A stretch of DNA of 64,000 nt from Zhongshania aquimaris. GTDB lineage: Bacteria > Pseudomonadota > Gammaproteobacteria > Pseudomonadales > Spongiibacteraceae. Of the stretch, positions 56,216 to 64,000 are shown piece by piece. The stretch is from positions 1,676,926-1,740,925 of the forward strand of contig NZ_JAHWDQ010000001.1 in NCBI RefSeq assembly GCF_019312595.1. The letters are read 5' to 3'. The notes beneath the pieces are model-generated. The model saw only the letters and a list, made by a program, of their open reading frames with translations, had not been told where the DNA came from and ran no database searches. Both the position numbers and the translations under genes were made by a program. Positions within the stretch are counted from its first letter, which is position 1. The number at the start of each line of letters is the position of its first letter.

Positions 56216-56566
56216 ATGTCTAAACATCGAATCTTCACCATGTCATTTGCCAACCTTTATCCGATGTATCTCAATAAAGCAGAACGCAAAAATCGCAGTA
56301 AAGCGGAGGTTAACGAAATAATTTACTGGTTAACTGGCTACGACGAGGCCGGCTTGCAGCAGCAACTAGCACAGAAGAACGATGTAGAGACATTCTTTGC
56401 ACAAGCACCGAAGTTACACGCCAACACATCGCTTATCAAAGGGGTGGTATGCGGAGTCCGAGTAGAGGACGTTGAAGATCCGTTGATGCAAAAAATTCGC
56501 TACTTAGACAAGTTAGTTGATGAGCTGGCAAAAGGAAAAGCAATGGAGAAAATTCTGCGTCAGTAA
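56216..56566 (+). CDS. DUF2200 family protein
   Basis: 116 residues. The highly conserved family pattern is visible throughout: [57 protein letters not shown] and [18 protein letters not shown]. Function unknown. It has an AGGAG RBS and appears monocistronic. Confidence 0.93.
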   Translation: MSKHRIFTMSFANLYPMYLNKAERKNRSKAEVNEIIYWLTGYDEAGLQQQLAQKNDVETFFAQAPKLHANTSLIKGVVCGVRVEDVEDPLMQKIRYLDKLVDELAKGKAMEKILRQ

Positions 56567-56641
56567 AATTAATTACTGATTTTAAAACGACAGATTAATA
56601 AAACGCATGAATACTCCCTATTAATCTGCCCATCAAAATGG

Positions 56642-57238
56642 CTAAAACAAATGCCCGAGCTTGCCAGACTTAGTCGCCAAATATTTTGCATTGTGGGGGT
56701 TTTGTCCGGTTTGCAAAGGCAGGCGCTCTACGACCTCGACACCTTGATCGGTAAGGGCATTCACTTTGCGCGGGTTATTGGTCATCAAGCGCACTTTAGT
56801 TATGTTCAAATGCTCGCACATCACCGCCAGTAAACTGTAGTCACGCATGTCCGCACCAAAGCCTAATTGCTCGTTGGCTTCGACGGTATCGGCGCCGGCA
56901 TCTTGCAGTTTATAGGCGCGAATTTTATTCAGCAGACCGATGCCACGACCTTCTTGGCGCAAATAGAACAGCGCACCGCGCCCTTCTTCAGCAATTTTTT
57001 CTAAGGCTGCACGCAGTTGCGAGCCACAGTCACAACGCATGCTGAACAGCGCGTCGCCAGTAAGGCACTCAGAATGTACCCGCGCCAAAACAGGCTCACC
57101 ATCGCTGATGTCGCCAAGGCTTAAAACAACGTGCTCTTTGCCGTTGTCGGTGTCCTGAAAACCATGAATATCAAACACCCCCCAAGGGGTGGGAAGCTTA
57201 GAGGATTCTATAAAGCTAACTGCCACGGGTATCTCCAT
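56642..57238 (-). CDS. ribA: GTP cyclohydrolase II
   Basis: 198 residues, first step of riboflavin synthesis. Start motif [14 protein letters not shown], zinc site [23 protein letters not shown]-binding [18 protein letters not shown], and catalytic region [13 protein letters not shown]. Stand-alone RibA, not fused to RibB. No FMN riboswitch is seen upstream. Start at 57238 (MEIPVAVSF); the RBS is poor. Confidence 0.96.
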   Translation of the reverse strand: MEIPVAVSFIESSKLPTPWGVFDIHGFQDTDNGKEHVVLSLGDISDGEPVLARVHSECLTGDALFSMRCDCGSQLRAALEKIAEEGRGALFYLRQEGRGIGLLNKIRAYKLQDAGADTVEANEQLGFGADMRDYSLLAVMCEHLNITKVRLMTNNPRKVNALTDQGVEVVERLPLQTGQNPHNAKYLATKSGKLGHLF

Positions 57239-57315
57239 GAGCAAATCCGGTCGCGCATTTTACCAGCACGACGACCGCGAGGCGACCACTGAGGGAATAA
57301 TCATTGGCGAGATCT

Positions 57316-57957
57316 CTAATAACGGGGGGTTAGGACTAAGATATTGTCCCGCTCCTGCAGATCGATATGCTCTAAAAAGCTCATTCCAAGCAAAATAATA
57401 TGCGGGTAATCGCCTTCGATAATCACCGCAGCGACCTGCTGTGTCTTGATATCACCCACTTCAACGCGGCTTAACATTATCCCAAAGGCCGGCTTAATAC
57501 CCCCTGCTGTGGCGACAGAGGTCGGAACACCATCGCGGTAAAAAATACCCAGCTGATCTGCCTGACTCGAACTCATGGCGACCGAGGTGGCGCCGGTATC
57601 CACAAGCGCATCGGCGCTCTGGCCATTAATGCTGACGCGAGTCCTGTATTCTTTATTACTATTTTTGAGCAATGACACTGAGCTTGACGAGGGCTCGCTG
57701 TACTTCGCGCCAATATGTTTGCTCAGCGTAAGTGTCTTTCGCCGTCCCTCGATGTCTACCACGGCCTCGCGGGGGGTGGCCGACACCAATAGTATGCCGG
57801 AAGAGTCTCGCTGCCCCGCGCGCAGCAATTGCTGACGCCCGTCGATTTCCAATAGCGCAGCCTGTTGAAACAAGCCTCGCACCACAATCTGGGCCGGCGC
57901 CGCGACCGCGAGGGCGCTAGCCAAGACAGCAAGCACCACACTGATAGTTCTTACCAT
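57316..57957 (-). CDS. Retropepsin-like aspartic protease, periplasmic
   Basis: 213 residues. Signal peptide with likely cleavage after AVAAPA (about residue 20). The clan-AA domain has catalytic ALVDTGATSVAMSSSQADQL, the flap GGIKPAFGIMLSRVEVG, and terminal ILLGMSFLEHIDL. TIGR02281-type. Single-domain, so it would act as a homodimer. Its ATG overlaps the thiDE stop (TGATG), so it is translationally coupled to it. Confidence 0.9.
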   Translation of the reverse strand: MVRTISVVLAVLASALAVAAPAQIVVRGLFQQAALLEIDGRQQLLRAGQRDSSGILLVSATPREAVVDIEGRRKTLTLSKHIGAKYSEPSSSSVSLLKNSNKEYRTRVSINGQSADALVDTGATSVAMSSSQADQLGIFYRDGVPTSVATAGGIKPAFGIMLSRVEVGDIKTQQVAAVIIEGDYPHIILLGMSFLEHIDLQERDNILVLTPRY

Positions 57958-59438
57958 CACGCACCAGCCTCGTGAAGTGCCATTAATTCTGCGACAACGG
58001 CCTCTGGGTCGTCAGCCTGGGTAATGGCACTGATCATGGCAACGCTACCCACCCCCGTTGCCAGAACGTCTTTAGCGCGCTTGCTATCAATACCGCCGAT
58101 GGCGGTTAAGGTGTAATCGGCAGACAACATGCCAACCCAGCGTCGCAGCTGTGGCAGGCCCTGGGGAATCCAAGGCATTTGCTTACTGGTGGTAGCGTAT
58201 ACTGGACCGATGGCAATATAGCTTGGCCGCAAACTATGCGCCCTTGCTACTTCGTAATAGGTGTGGGTACTCACCCCCAAGCGCAATCCGGCCTCCGCAA
58301 TGGCGGCAATGTCGGCGGTATCTAAATCTTCCTGCCCCAGATGAACACCGTAGGCGCCCTCGCTTATCGCGAGCTGCCAGTAATCATTGATGAAAACCCG
58401 CGCATTAAACTTTTTACCAATGGCAACAGCCTCGCGAATCTCTTGCTGCAGGGCATCGCCCGATAAATCTTTAGTTCGCAGTTGGATAGTCTTTACGCCA
58501 CAGGCCAATAAACGAGCTATCCAAGCGGCGCTGTCTACCACCGGATAAAGCCCTAACTCTCCGTCACAGGAAGCAAATTTCGTGCGCGAGCCACGTTCCG
58601 GTAGACGACGGTTTAAGCTGGGGAAATCAATTACATGTTGCGGCCAACCCATGTGGGCAACCGGCCCGGGGCCACTGCCAAGCTGTACCGACATACGCAG
58701 CCCTTGGCTGACATAGGCCTTGGCAATCACTAAGGCATCTGGCAGTGAATATCCCCGCGCCACCACCGCCGCAATCGCGGAGGAAAGACTACAACCAGTG
58801 CCGTGGGTATTTAGGGTATCGATATTGGGGCCGCTAAGCCAAAAGCCCTGTTCACCGTCGGTCCAATAATCGTGGCGCTCATTATTGCGCGCACTGAGAT
58901 GACCGCCGGTTATCAGTACCGACCGCGCACCCAGCGCAACGATATCTGCAGCTGCTCGCTCGACATCGTCAAGACCATCAATGCTGCGATTAAGAAAGGC
59001 TTCTGCCTCGCTCAAATTCGGCGTTAGTAAATCTGCGCGGGGCAATAATTTCTCGATCAGTAGGTCACAGATGCCGCTAGGCATCAACTCGCCACCCGAG
59101 CTCGACACCATCACGGGGTCGCAAACGACAAATCCTGGGAAACTCTCTAGATACTTGCTCACCATCGTAACCACATCTTCTGAGGCAAGCATGCCTAGCT
59201 TGATGACATCAGCCTGCAGGTCACTGTCGAGGGCATTTATTTGCGCCGCCAAAGTACGCCTCGGCGTCACCGAGACATGGCCAACGGCAAAACTATTTTG
59301 CGCAGTAATGGCGGTAATGACTGTGCAGCCATGTACACCAAAATCATGAAAGGTGGCTAGATCGGCTTGGATACCAGCACCACCGCCGGAATCTGAACCG
59401 GCAATAGTCCACGCGATCGGCTTTTTACGACTTGCCAT
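57957..59438 (-). CDS. thiDE: Fused ThiD–ThiE (HMP-P kinase / thiamine-phosphate synthase)
   Basis: 493 residues. ThiD part, about 1-270: [39 protein letters not shown], and anion hole [15 protein letters not shown]. ThiE part, about 300-490: [41 protein letters not shown] and [17 protein letters not shown]. Together they make HMP-PP and join it to the thiazole. ThiDE fusions are known in several gammaproteobacteria. No TPP riboswitch seen upstream. Confidence 0.95.
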   Translation of the reverse strand: MASRKKPIAWTIAGSDSGGGAGIQADLATFHDFGVHGCTVITAITAQNSFAVGHVSVTPRRTLAAQINALDSDLQADVIKLGMLASEDVVTMVSKYLESFPGFVVCDPVMVSSSGGELMPSGICDLLIEKLLPRADLLTPNLSEAEAFLNRSIDGLDDVERAAADIVALGARSVLITGGHLSARNNERHDYWTDGEQGFWLSGPNIDTLNTHGTGCSLSSAIAAVVARGYSLPDALVIAKAYVSQGLRMSVQLGSGPGPVAHMGWPQHVIDFPSLNRRLPERGSRTKFASCDGELGLYPVVDSAAWIARLLACGVKTIQLRTKDLSGDALQQEIREAVAIGKKFNARVFINDYWQLAISEGAYGVHLGQEDLDTADIAAIAEAGLRLGVSTHTYYEVARAHSLRPSYIAIGPVYATTSKQMPWIPQGLPQLRRWVGMLSADYTLTAIGGIDSKRAKDVLATGVGSVAMISAITQADDPEAVVAELMALHEAGA

Positions 59439-59552
59439 AAATCCTCTAAATATCGGTCTCCGCTATGATCAGTATAGCGGAGGCTAGCAAAGGCGCATTA
59501 TCGCCTTTCGCAATGAATTGTTTAAGACTGACAATACGCTTGCGATGGCGTA

Positions 59553-60158
59553 TTAGAATCGAAAGTGGGTCATCAAGCCAATGTGGTTACCGTCAAACGA
59601 CACCGAACCAAAATGACTCTCTTTCTTGTAGTTGATCAGTGTAAAGCGGGTGCCCAGCCACAAATGATCCATGACTAGATAGTCATACTCCAGAATCAAT
59701 CCGGCAGCGGGATCAAAATTGATAGAGTCTCGCCCAGCTCCATCCATTTTCACCATCGCGGTTGGCGAAAGATGTACCGTCAGCCCCGCGCCAAAGCGAT
59801 GACGTTCGCGTACGCCAAAGAGAATGGCCTCTAATGGATAGCGCTCAAAACTCGCCTCGCCATTTTCTGCGTCGATACTATCGAAATGATAATTAGCGCT
59901 TAATTGCACAGCAGAGCGACGGTCAGCAGCTAAAAACTCAACGCCAAACCCAAACAGGAATGCGCCGCCTGCCTTAATCTGGTCGTCATCACCACCCTCA
60001 AACTCCACGTCGACTAGTGTGTCACCTCCACTGGTAAAACCAGCAGTGACAATTGCACGAGCCGAATAGTCTTCTTCCGCTAGTGTGTCTTGAGCTTGCG
60101 TCTGAGTACAGAATAAAGCCCAAATGAGCAATACCTTATTGAAAAAACTACGTGGCAT
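59553..60158 (-). CDS. Outer-membrane beta-barrel protein, unknown
   Basis: 201 residues. Signal peptide ends at about TQTQAQD. The mature part is a series of amphipathic strands (AIVTAGFTSGGDTLVDVEFE, AVQLSANYHFD, HLWLGTRFTLINY) and ends in GLMTHFRF, the terminal Phe typical of barrels assembled by Bam. OmpW/porin-like size; no specific family recognised. The ATG at 60158 is preceded by GGAGG. Confidence 0.75.
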   Translation of the reverse strand: MPRSFFNKVLLIWALFCTQTQAQDTLAEEDYSARAIVTAGFTSGGDTLVDVEFEGGDDDQIKAGGAFLFGFGVEFLAADRRSAVQLSANYHFDSIDAENGEASFERYPLEAILFGVRERHRFGAGLTVHLSPTAMVKMDGAGRDSINFDPAAGLILEYDYLVMDHLWLGTRFTLINYKKESHFGSVSFDGNHIGLMTHFRF

Positions 60159-60391
60159 TGTGGCCACCTCCCTGTGTTATGCATTCTTATAATCGGTTAA
60201 GAATGACGTAATGGCCGTATATGTTTAAATACCCTACCGTGCGGTTACACTCATTTTTGAGCTTGCGAATACTCGCTGACCGCATCGGTTAGGTCAATAA
60301 AAGCGGGATAACAAAAACAGCTGTATTATAATTACCACCACTCGAAATAGCCCTCAAAAATCTACTGCCGCTGACTCTAAGGAATTCTAGA

Positions 60392-60796
60392 ATGACTAAC
60401 ATTGACGAAATCAGCGCCTTCCTTGCGCGTGAGTTTCCCCAGAGTCCCTGTTCAGTAGATGCCATTGGCCCGCAATCTGCCACGGTGCGCTATCGCGTTG
60501 ACGAGCGAGCCCTGCGACCTGGTGGCACTGTCTCAGGCCCAACATTGATGACCACCGCTGACGTCGGGCTATACGCTGCAATTCTCGGCGAAATTGGCAT
60601 TGTTGCGCTGGCAGTTACCACAAGCCTAAATATTAATTTTTTACGCAAGCCCAGCGCCGACAAAGATATTATCGGCGAATGTAAACTTATTAAAGTGGGC
60701 CGCCAACTGGTGATCGGCGAAGTGTCTTTGTACTCAGAGGGTGACGACAGAATGGTTGCTCACGCGGTGGGAACTTATGCCATTCCAAAGAGCTAA
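60392..60796 (+). CDS. PaaI-family hotdog thioesterase
   Basis: 134 residues, hotdog fold. LRPGGTVSGPTLMTTADVGL holds the catalytic-site helix, and LNINFLRKPSADKDIIGECK the following strand. Hydrolyses acyl-CoA thioesters in the family; substrate unknown. RBS AAGGA precedes the ATG. Convergent with the TauE-like gene, 7 nt between stops. Confidence 0.88.
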   Translation: MTNIDEISAFLAREFPQSPCSVDAIGPQSATVRYRVDERALRPGGTVSGPTLMTTADVGLYAAILGEIGIVALAVTTSLNINFLRKPSADKDIIGECKLIKVGRQLVIGEVSLYSEGDDRMVAHAVGTYAIPKS

Positions 60797-60803
60797 ATTA
60801 CGT

Positions 60804-61568
60804 TTAAAAATACGTCGACCAAGCGCCTTGACCGCCGTCGAACAATAGCTTGATACCGACAATAAAAAGGAAAAAGTAGCAAATTCGATAAATCGTTTTT
60901 TCGCTAACTTTATGCAATAAGTAAAAGCCCAGCCGAACACCGACTGGCGCCACCGGCATTAACACCGCGGCAGTGAGTAAGTTAGTGTGATCGAAGCTAC
61001 CTTGCAGGCTGTAGGGAATGAGTTTTATCACATTCACTACCGCGAAAAAAATCGCCATTGTGCCCATCAACAAGGACTTCTCTAGTCGCTGCGGCAACAG
61101 ATACATATTCACCGGCGGGCCGCCCGCGTGAATACCAAAACTGGTAAACCCCGCAACTGCGCCCCAAAATCCACCACGAATAATACTTACCCCCTGCGCC
61201 TTCGCCGAACTTGGTTTAAACCAGTAATTCAAACAAAATAAAACCGCGATCACGCCAATGAGAATGCGGATCATGTCTTCTGATAAATAGCGAAAACCGA
61301 TGCTACCCAACACAATACCGATCACTGCGCCGGGTAGTAGGATTTTTATATTTGGCCGGTCCCACTGCCCACGAAAACTCCAGAGCGCAACCGCATCCAT
61401 CACCAATAGAATTGGCAGCAAGATCGCTGCAGCCTGTATCGGCGAAATAGCCAAGCTCATTAACGGCACCGATACCACCGCAATGCCGCCGCCAAAACCG
61501 CCCTTTGCCATACCAAAGATCAGAATTGCCGGCACGGCACAAAGATAAAAAAATGGGTCTATGATCAC
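60804..61568 (-). CDS. TauE/SafE family membrane exporter (second copy)
   Basis: 254 residues, eight spans. GMAKGGFGGGIAVVSVPLMS and FTSFGIHAGGPPVNMYLLPQ are the two repeat motifs. It is not close to the 18817 copy in sequence, so likely a different subgroup. The frame begins with GTG and no good RBS; the next Met is at residue 20, inside the first repeat motif. Confidence 0.88.
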   Translation of the reverse strand: MIIDPFFYLCAVPAILIFGMAKGGFGGGIAVVSVPLMSLAISPIQAAAILLPILLVMDAVALWSFRGQWDRPNIKILLPGAVIGIVLGSIGFRYLSEDMIRILIGVIAVLFCLNYWFKPSSAKAQGVSIIRGGFWGAVAGFTSFGIHAGGPPVNMYLLPQRLEKSLLMGTMAIFFAVVNVIKLIPYSLQGSFDHTNLLTAAVLMPVAPVGVRLGFYLLHKVSEKTIYRICYFFLFIVGIKLLFDGGQGAWSTYF

Positions 61569-61698
61569 CGGTACACCAATCCTATTTATACATTTTTAGC
61601 CACAACGCGCCGCGCATGATATTCACGCGCGCTATGACATATCGAGTTTACGCGAGCCTTACATAGGCCAGTAAACTACTGTTAGTAGTGCAACGAAC

Positions 61699-63495
61699 TC
61701 AAACGCCGCGCTCTTCAATCACATCGGCATCAAATAATGCCTGCAGCTCATCGTGGGCTTCGCGCGCACTTTGAATGAGCGCATCGCGATCGTTGAACAC
61801 CTTGTGCTGCTCGGCCAGCAACGCTTCGTCGTGACTCTGGAAGCGCTGTATACGAGCCTCTGCACGCTCGGGGCTCAAGCCAAGACCTATCAAGGTCTCG
61901 CGGCTAATCTCCAAGCTCGAGTGAAAGGTTTCGCGAATTGGCCTTGCGCCCAACTCCAATAAGCGATGGACATGAAATCGACTGCGGGCACGGGCGATAA
62001 ATTTGATATGCGGATACAGGCGGCTAACCAACTCGGTAATCTTAATATTTGTCTCCGGGTCGTCGGCGGTTAGTACAAAGTACTCGGCCTTGTCCGCGTC
62101 AACCGCGCGCAATATTTCTGGTCGCATCGGGTCGCCATAATATACCGGCATGCTGTCGATACTGCGGGACAACTCAATGGTATCAACCGACAAGTCTAAG
62201 GCCACAAACGGTACCCGCTGCGCCCGCAAAATACGGGCAACAATTTGTCCCATCCGACCCATGCCGATAATCACCACCCTTGGCTCGTCGCTCTCGATCT
62301 GTTCATATTCCGGTGGCACGTCCTTGCTGACCGGCACTGGCTTGTGCATCTTTACCAGTAACATAATCAGCAGAGGCGTTAGTGCCATCGACAAAGTAAT
62401 GGCAAGGATTAGCGTGCTATGTAATGTCACGTCTAACAGCTGATGATCTTTCGCGATTTGAAACACCACAAAGGCAAACTCACCTCCCGCCGCTAGAACT
62501 ACACCTAAACGCAGTGCACTGCGACGATCCAAACCGCCCAGCACATTGCCGACCAAGGCGAGTATTGGCAGCTTTATTACCATAAGCAAAACCGTTAAGC
62601 CCAGCACCGTCAACGGCATTGTCGCCAGCAATTGGATGTCGGCAGTCATACCCACACTGATAAAGAAAAGCCCCAGCAGTAAGCCTTTAAACGGCTCTAT
62701 CTGCGACTCCAATTCATGGCGGTACTCCGAATCGGCTAACAGCAATCCGGCGAGGAAAGCGCCCAGCGCCATCGAGACACCCACCGCATCCATTAACCAA
62801 GCTGTACCCACCACGACAAGCAGCGCGGTGGCCGTCGATACTTCCTGCAGGCCTGTCTTCGCCACCATGCGGAATATCGGCCGCAGCAAGTAGCGGCCAC
62901 CCACTACCACCGCCCCAATGCTCAGAAAAATACGCAGTACCGAGCCCGCACTGGCGTCATCAGTACCAGCACTGCCGCTCAGAAATGGCACCAAAGCTAT
63001 CAAGGGAATGGCGGCAATATCTTGAAATAACAATATCGCGAATGCCATGCGCCCATGGGAGCTGTTTAACTGCTTGCGCTCGGCGAGGATTTGCAAACCG
63101 AAGGCGGTGGACGACAGCGCCAAGCCTAAGCCCAGTACCACACTGGTCTGCCACGACTGCGAAAAGCCGAGATAAGCGACACCGCCAATTACCATCCCGC
63201 TCAACGCAACCTGCGTCAAGCCGACACCGAATACCGCCTTGCGCATTAGCCACAGTCGGCGCGGTGACAACTCTAGACCAATGATAAACAACAGCAATAC
63301 CACGCCGAATTCAGAAAAGTGCGCGACGTTTTCGGGATTATGTATGAGCTGCAACGCTGCGGGCCCAATCACTACGCCCGCAATTAAATACCCTAATACC
63401 GCGCCCAGTTGTAAACGCTTCGCCAACGGCACAACAAATACCGCCGCCAATAATAAAACGACTGTTGCCTGTAAAAGGCTGCTTTCATGTGGCAT
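61699..63495 (-). CDS. Kef-type monovalent cation:proton antiporter (CPA2) with TrkA-N domain
   Basis: 598 residues. About twelve spans with GYLIAGVVIGPAALQLI and the FGVVLLLFIIGLELSPRRLW signature. LGLALSSTAFGLQILAE and FLAGLLLADSEYRHELESQI follow. From about residue 400 a TrkA-N Rossmann domain (VVIIGMGRMGQIVARILRAQ, then VYYGDPMRPEILRAV) binds nucleotide, with a C-terminal tail. Kef systems gate K+ efflux, often under glutathione-adduct or nucleotide control. Closest general type is KefB/KefC; no KefF/G ancillary gene is adjacent. RBS AGGAG. Confidence 0.92.
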   Translation of the reverse strand: MPHESSLLQATVVLLLAAVFVVPLAKRLQLGAVLGYLIAGVVIGPAALQLIHNPENVAHFSEFGVVLLLFIIGLELSPRRLWLMRKAVFGVGLTQVALSGMVIGGVAYLGFSQSWQTSVVLGLGLALSSTAFGLQILAERKQLNSSHGRMAFAILLFQDIAAIPLIALVPFLSGSAGTDDASAGSVLRIFLSIGAVVVGGRYLLRPIFRMVAKTGLQEVSTATALLVVVGTAWLMDAVGVSMALGAFLAGLLLADSEYRHELESQIEPFKGLLLGLFFISVGMTADIQLLATMPLTVLGLTVLLMVIKLPILALVGNVLGGLDRRSALRLGVVLAAGGEFAFVVFQIAKDHQLLDVTLHSTLILAITLSMALTPLLIMLLVKMHKPVPVSKDVPPEYEQIESDEPRVVIIGMGRMGQIVARILRAQRVPFVALDLSVDTIELSRSIDSMPVYYGDPMRPEILRAVDADKAEYFVLTADDPETNIKITELVSRLYPHIKFIARARSRFHVHRLLELGARPIRETFHSSLEISRETLIGLGLSPERAEARIQRFQSHDEALLAEQHKVFNDRDALIQSAREAHDELQALFDADVIEERGV

Positions 63496-63682
63496 GCACG
63501 TCTCCTGGCGGCAATGAAGTGAGATCCATATTCAGTGCTCCATGATAACTGCCTTCATGATAAATGGGACGCTTTCACGGCGCCTAATTTCATTTGCTTA
63601 CGGTTTTATCAACGTATATAAAGAAAATGCTAACGATGGCAAGAGATTGTATTTCCTCCTCGCGCATATTCAATCTCAGTCG

Positions 63683-63778
63683 CGACCGAGTATCCAAGTG
63701 AACAAGGCGAATGCTTTTAACTGCAGACATCCGACGTCCGACGCAACCAAAGCGAATGCCTTTGGTTTTTATAAAGCA
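63683..63778 (+). repeat. Direct repeat unit, copy 1
   Basis: 96 nt starting CGACCGAGTATCCAAGTGAA and passing through AAGGCGAATGC and GCAGACATCCGACGTCCGAC. It ends GCGAATGCCTTTGGTTTTTA then TAAAGCA. It aligns along its whole length with 63898-64000. The internal CGACGTC unit recurs with copy-number differences between the two repeats. Confidence 0.8.
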
Positions 63779-63803
63779 CTATGCGGCTTAAGGCCCGCGG
63801 TCT

Positions 63804-63833
63804 ATGGATCCTCGATCGGGGTCGAGGATGACG
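63804..63833. repeat. Dispersed hairpin repeat, copy 2 (inverted)
   Basis: On the minus strand it reads CGTCAT, stem ATCCTCGA / TCGAGGAT (63808-63815 with 63822-63829), loop CCCCGA, then CCAT. The loop and outline equal those of the copy at 33645-33674. Confidence 0.65.
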
Positions 63834-63883
63834 ATTAGAGGGCTGGAAAGTTATCCCGTCGACCTAGCGGTGACCGAATCACC

Positions 63884-63912
63884 GTCATACTCGGCCACGA
63901 CCGAGCGTCCAG
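63884..63912. repeat. Degenerate hairpin repeat, copy 3
   Basis: GTCATACTCGGCCACGACCG then AGCGTCCAG: same outline as copies 1 and 2, with only CTCGG/CCGAG still pairing. It overlaps the start of the second direct repeat, showing that the hairpin is the left part of the larger unit. Confidence 0.5.
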
Positions 63913-64000
63913 ATGAGCAAGGCGAATGCGTTTAACGGCAGACATCCGACCGTCGACGTCCGACGAAACCCAAGCGCATGCCTTTGCTTTTTACAAAGCA
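63898..64000 (+). repeat. Direct repeat unit, copy 2 (reaches the window edge)
   Basis: 103 nt aligning with 63683-63778: CGACCGAGCGTCCAGATGAG, AAGGCGAATGC, GCAGACATCCGACCGTCGAC, GCGCATGCCTTTGC, TTTTTACAAAGCA. It has an extra CGTCGAC-type unit compared with copy 1. It may continue past the window. Confidence 0.8.

Larger units (their letters stand above)
63496..64000. other. Non-coding region rich in repeats at the right edge
   Basis: 505 bp after the Kef gene start, up to the window edge. It holds two direct repeats of about 100 nt and a hairpin copy; these are listed separately. Short open frames here fall in the repeats and are not considered genes. Confidence 0.6.

Noticed and set aside
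57239-57315. FMN riboswitch upstream of ribA
   Set aside because: The gap to the protease gene is only 77 nt and lacks the conserved RFN elements.
59439-59552. TPP riboswitch upstream of thiDE
   Set aside because: No CUGAGA or ACCUGAUC-type conserved core could be found in the short leader.
63542-63838. 98-codon plus-strand frame at the right edge
   Set aside because: It runs through the direct repeat and hairpin copies, has no RBS and no family resemblance.

Overview
The window is a stretch of chromosome from a free-living gammaproteobacterium, most likely a marine one. RpoH, FtsEXY, 6S RNA, ZapA, UbiH/UbiI, PepP and the gene orders they sit in are gammaproteobacterial. The orders trmB–DUF423–rpoH–ftsX–ftsE–ftsY–rsmD, folA–thyA–lgt–tauE-like–(NRDE)–ptsP–rppH–HAD and ygfB–pepP–ubiH–ubiI // zapA–ssrS–fau resemble Pseudomonas and the Cellvibrionales/Spongiibacteraceae. 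I infer a Spongiibacteraceae-like organism from gene content only. No phage, plasmid, rRNA, tRNA, CRISPR or intact insertion sequence was seen.

Layout. 0–5.2 kb: trmB (cut by the window edge), a DUF423 membrane protein, heat-shock sigma factor rpoH, the divisome/secretion genes ftsX-ftsE-ftsY, and divergent rsmD. 5.2–11.1 kb: an accessory block with a styrene-oxide-isomerase-like membrane protein, a deazaflavin (Ddn-like) oxidoreductase, a 1120-residue transglutaminase/DUF2126 protein and an unknown envelope protein. 11.2–16.3 kb: a six-gene TonB2-type energy-transduction operon (DUF3450, long ExbB/TtpC, short ExbB, ExbD, TonB, TPR protein). 16.6–24.5 kb: folA, thyA, lgt, TauE-like exporter, NRDE protein, ptsP, rppH, HAD hydrolase, gcvH. 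24.5–27.3 kb: a ferric-iron ABC permease and binding protein behind a near-perfect Fur box. 27.4–33.6 kb: ubiI-like, ubiH, pepP, ygfB, then divergent TIGR02449, zapA, 6S RNA and fau.

33.6–37.5 kb is AT-richer and accessory: a CBS-pair protein, an orphan PilU-type ATPase and a PAS/HD-GYP signalling protein. 37.8–44.4 kb: ilvA, rpiA, FAH-family hydrolase, and a divergent D-2-hydroxyglutarate dehydrogenase-like/serA pair. 44.5–52.6 kb is mixed: lipase-like hydrolase, SDR, nitronate monooxygenase-like, mscL, a CPT-like kinase, a protein with possible DUF7064/7065 similarity, DUF924, and poorly coding gaps. One gap carries a decayed DUF924 fragment. 52.7–56.6 kb: xseB-ispA-dxs (isoprenoid precursors) and DUF2200. 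56.6–63.5 kb: ribA, a retropepsin-like protease, fused thiDE, an outer-membrane barrel, a thioesterase, a second TauE-like exporter and a Kef-type antiporter.

The least explained signal is a set of short structured repeats between genes. These are hairpins with the same CCCCGA loop at 33.65 and 63.81 kb, inverted-repeat elements built on GACGGGAGA units next to rpiA and serA, and two roughly 100-nt direct repeats at the right edge.
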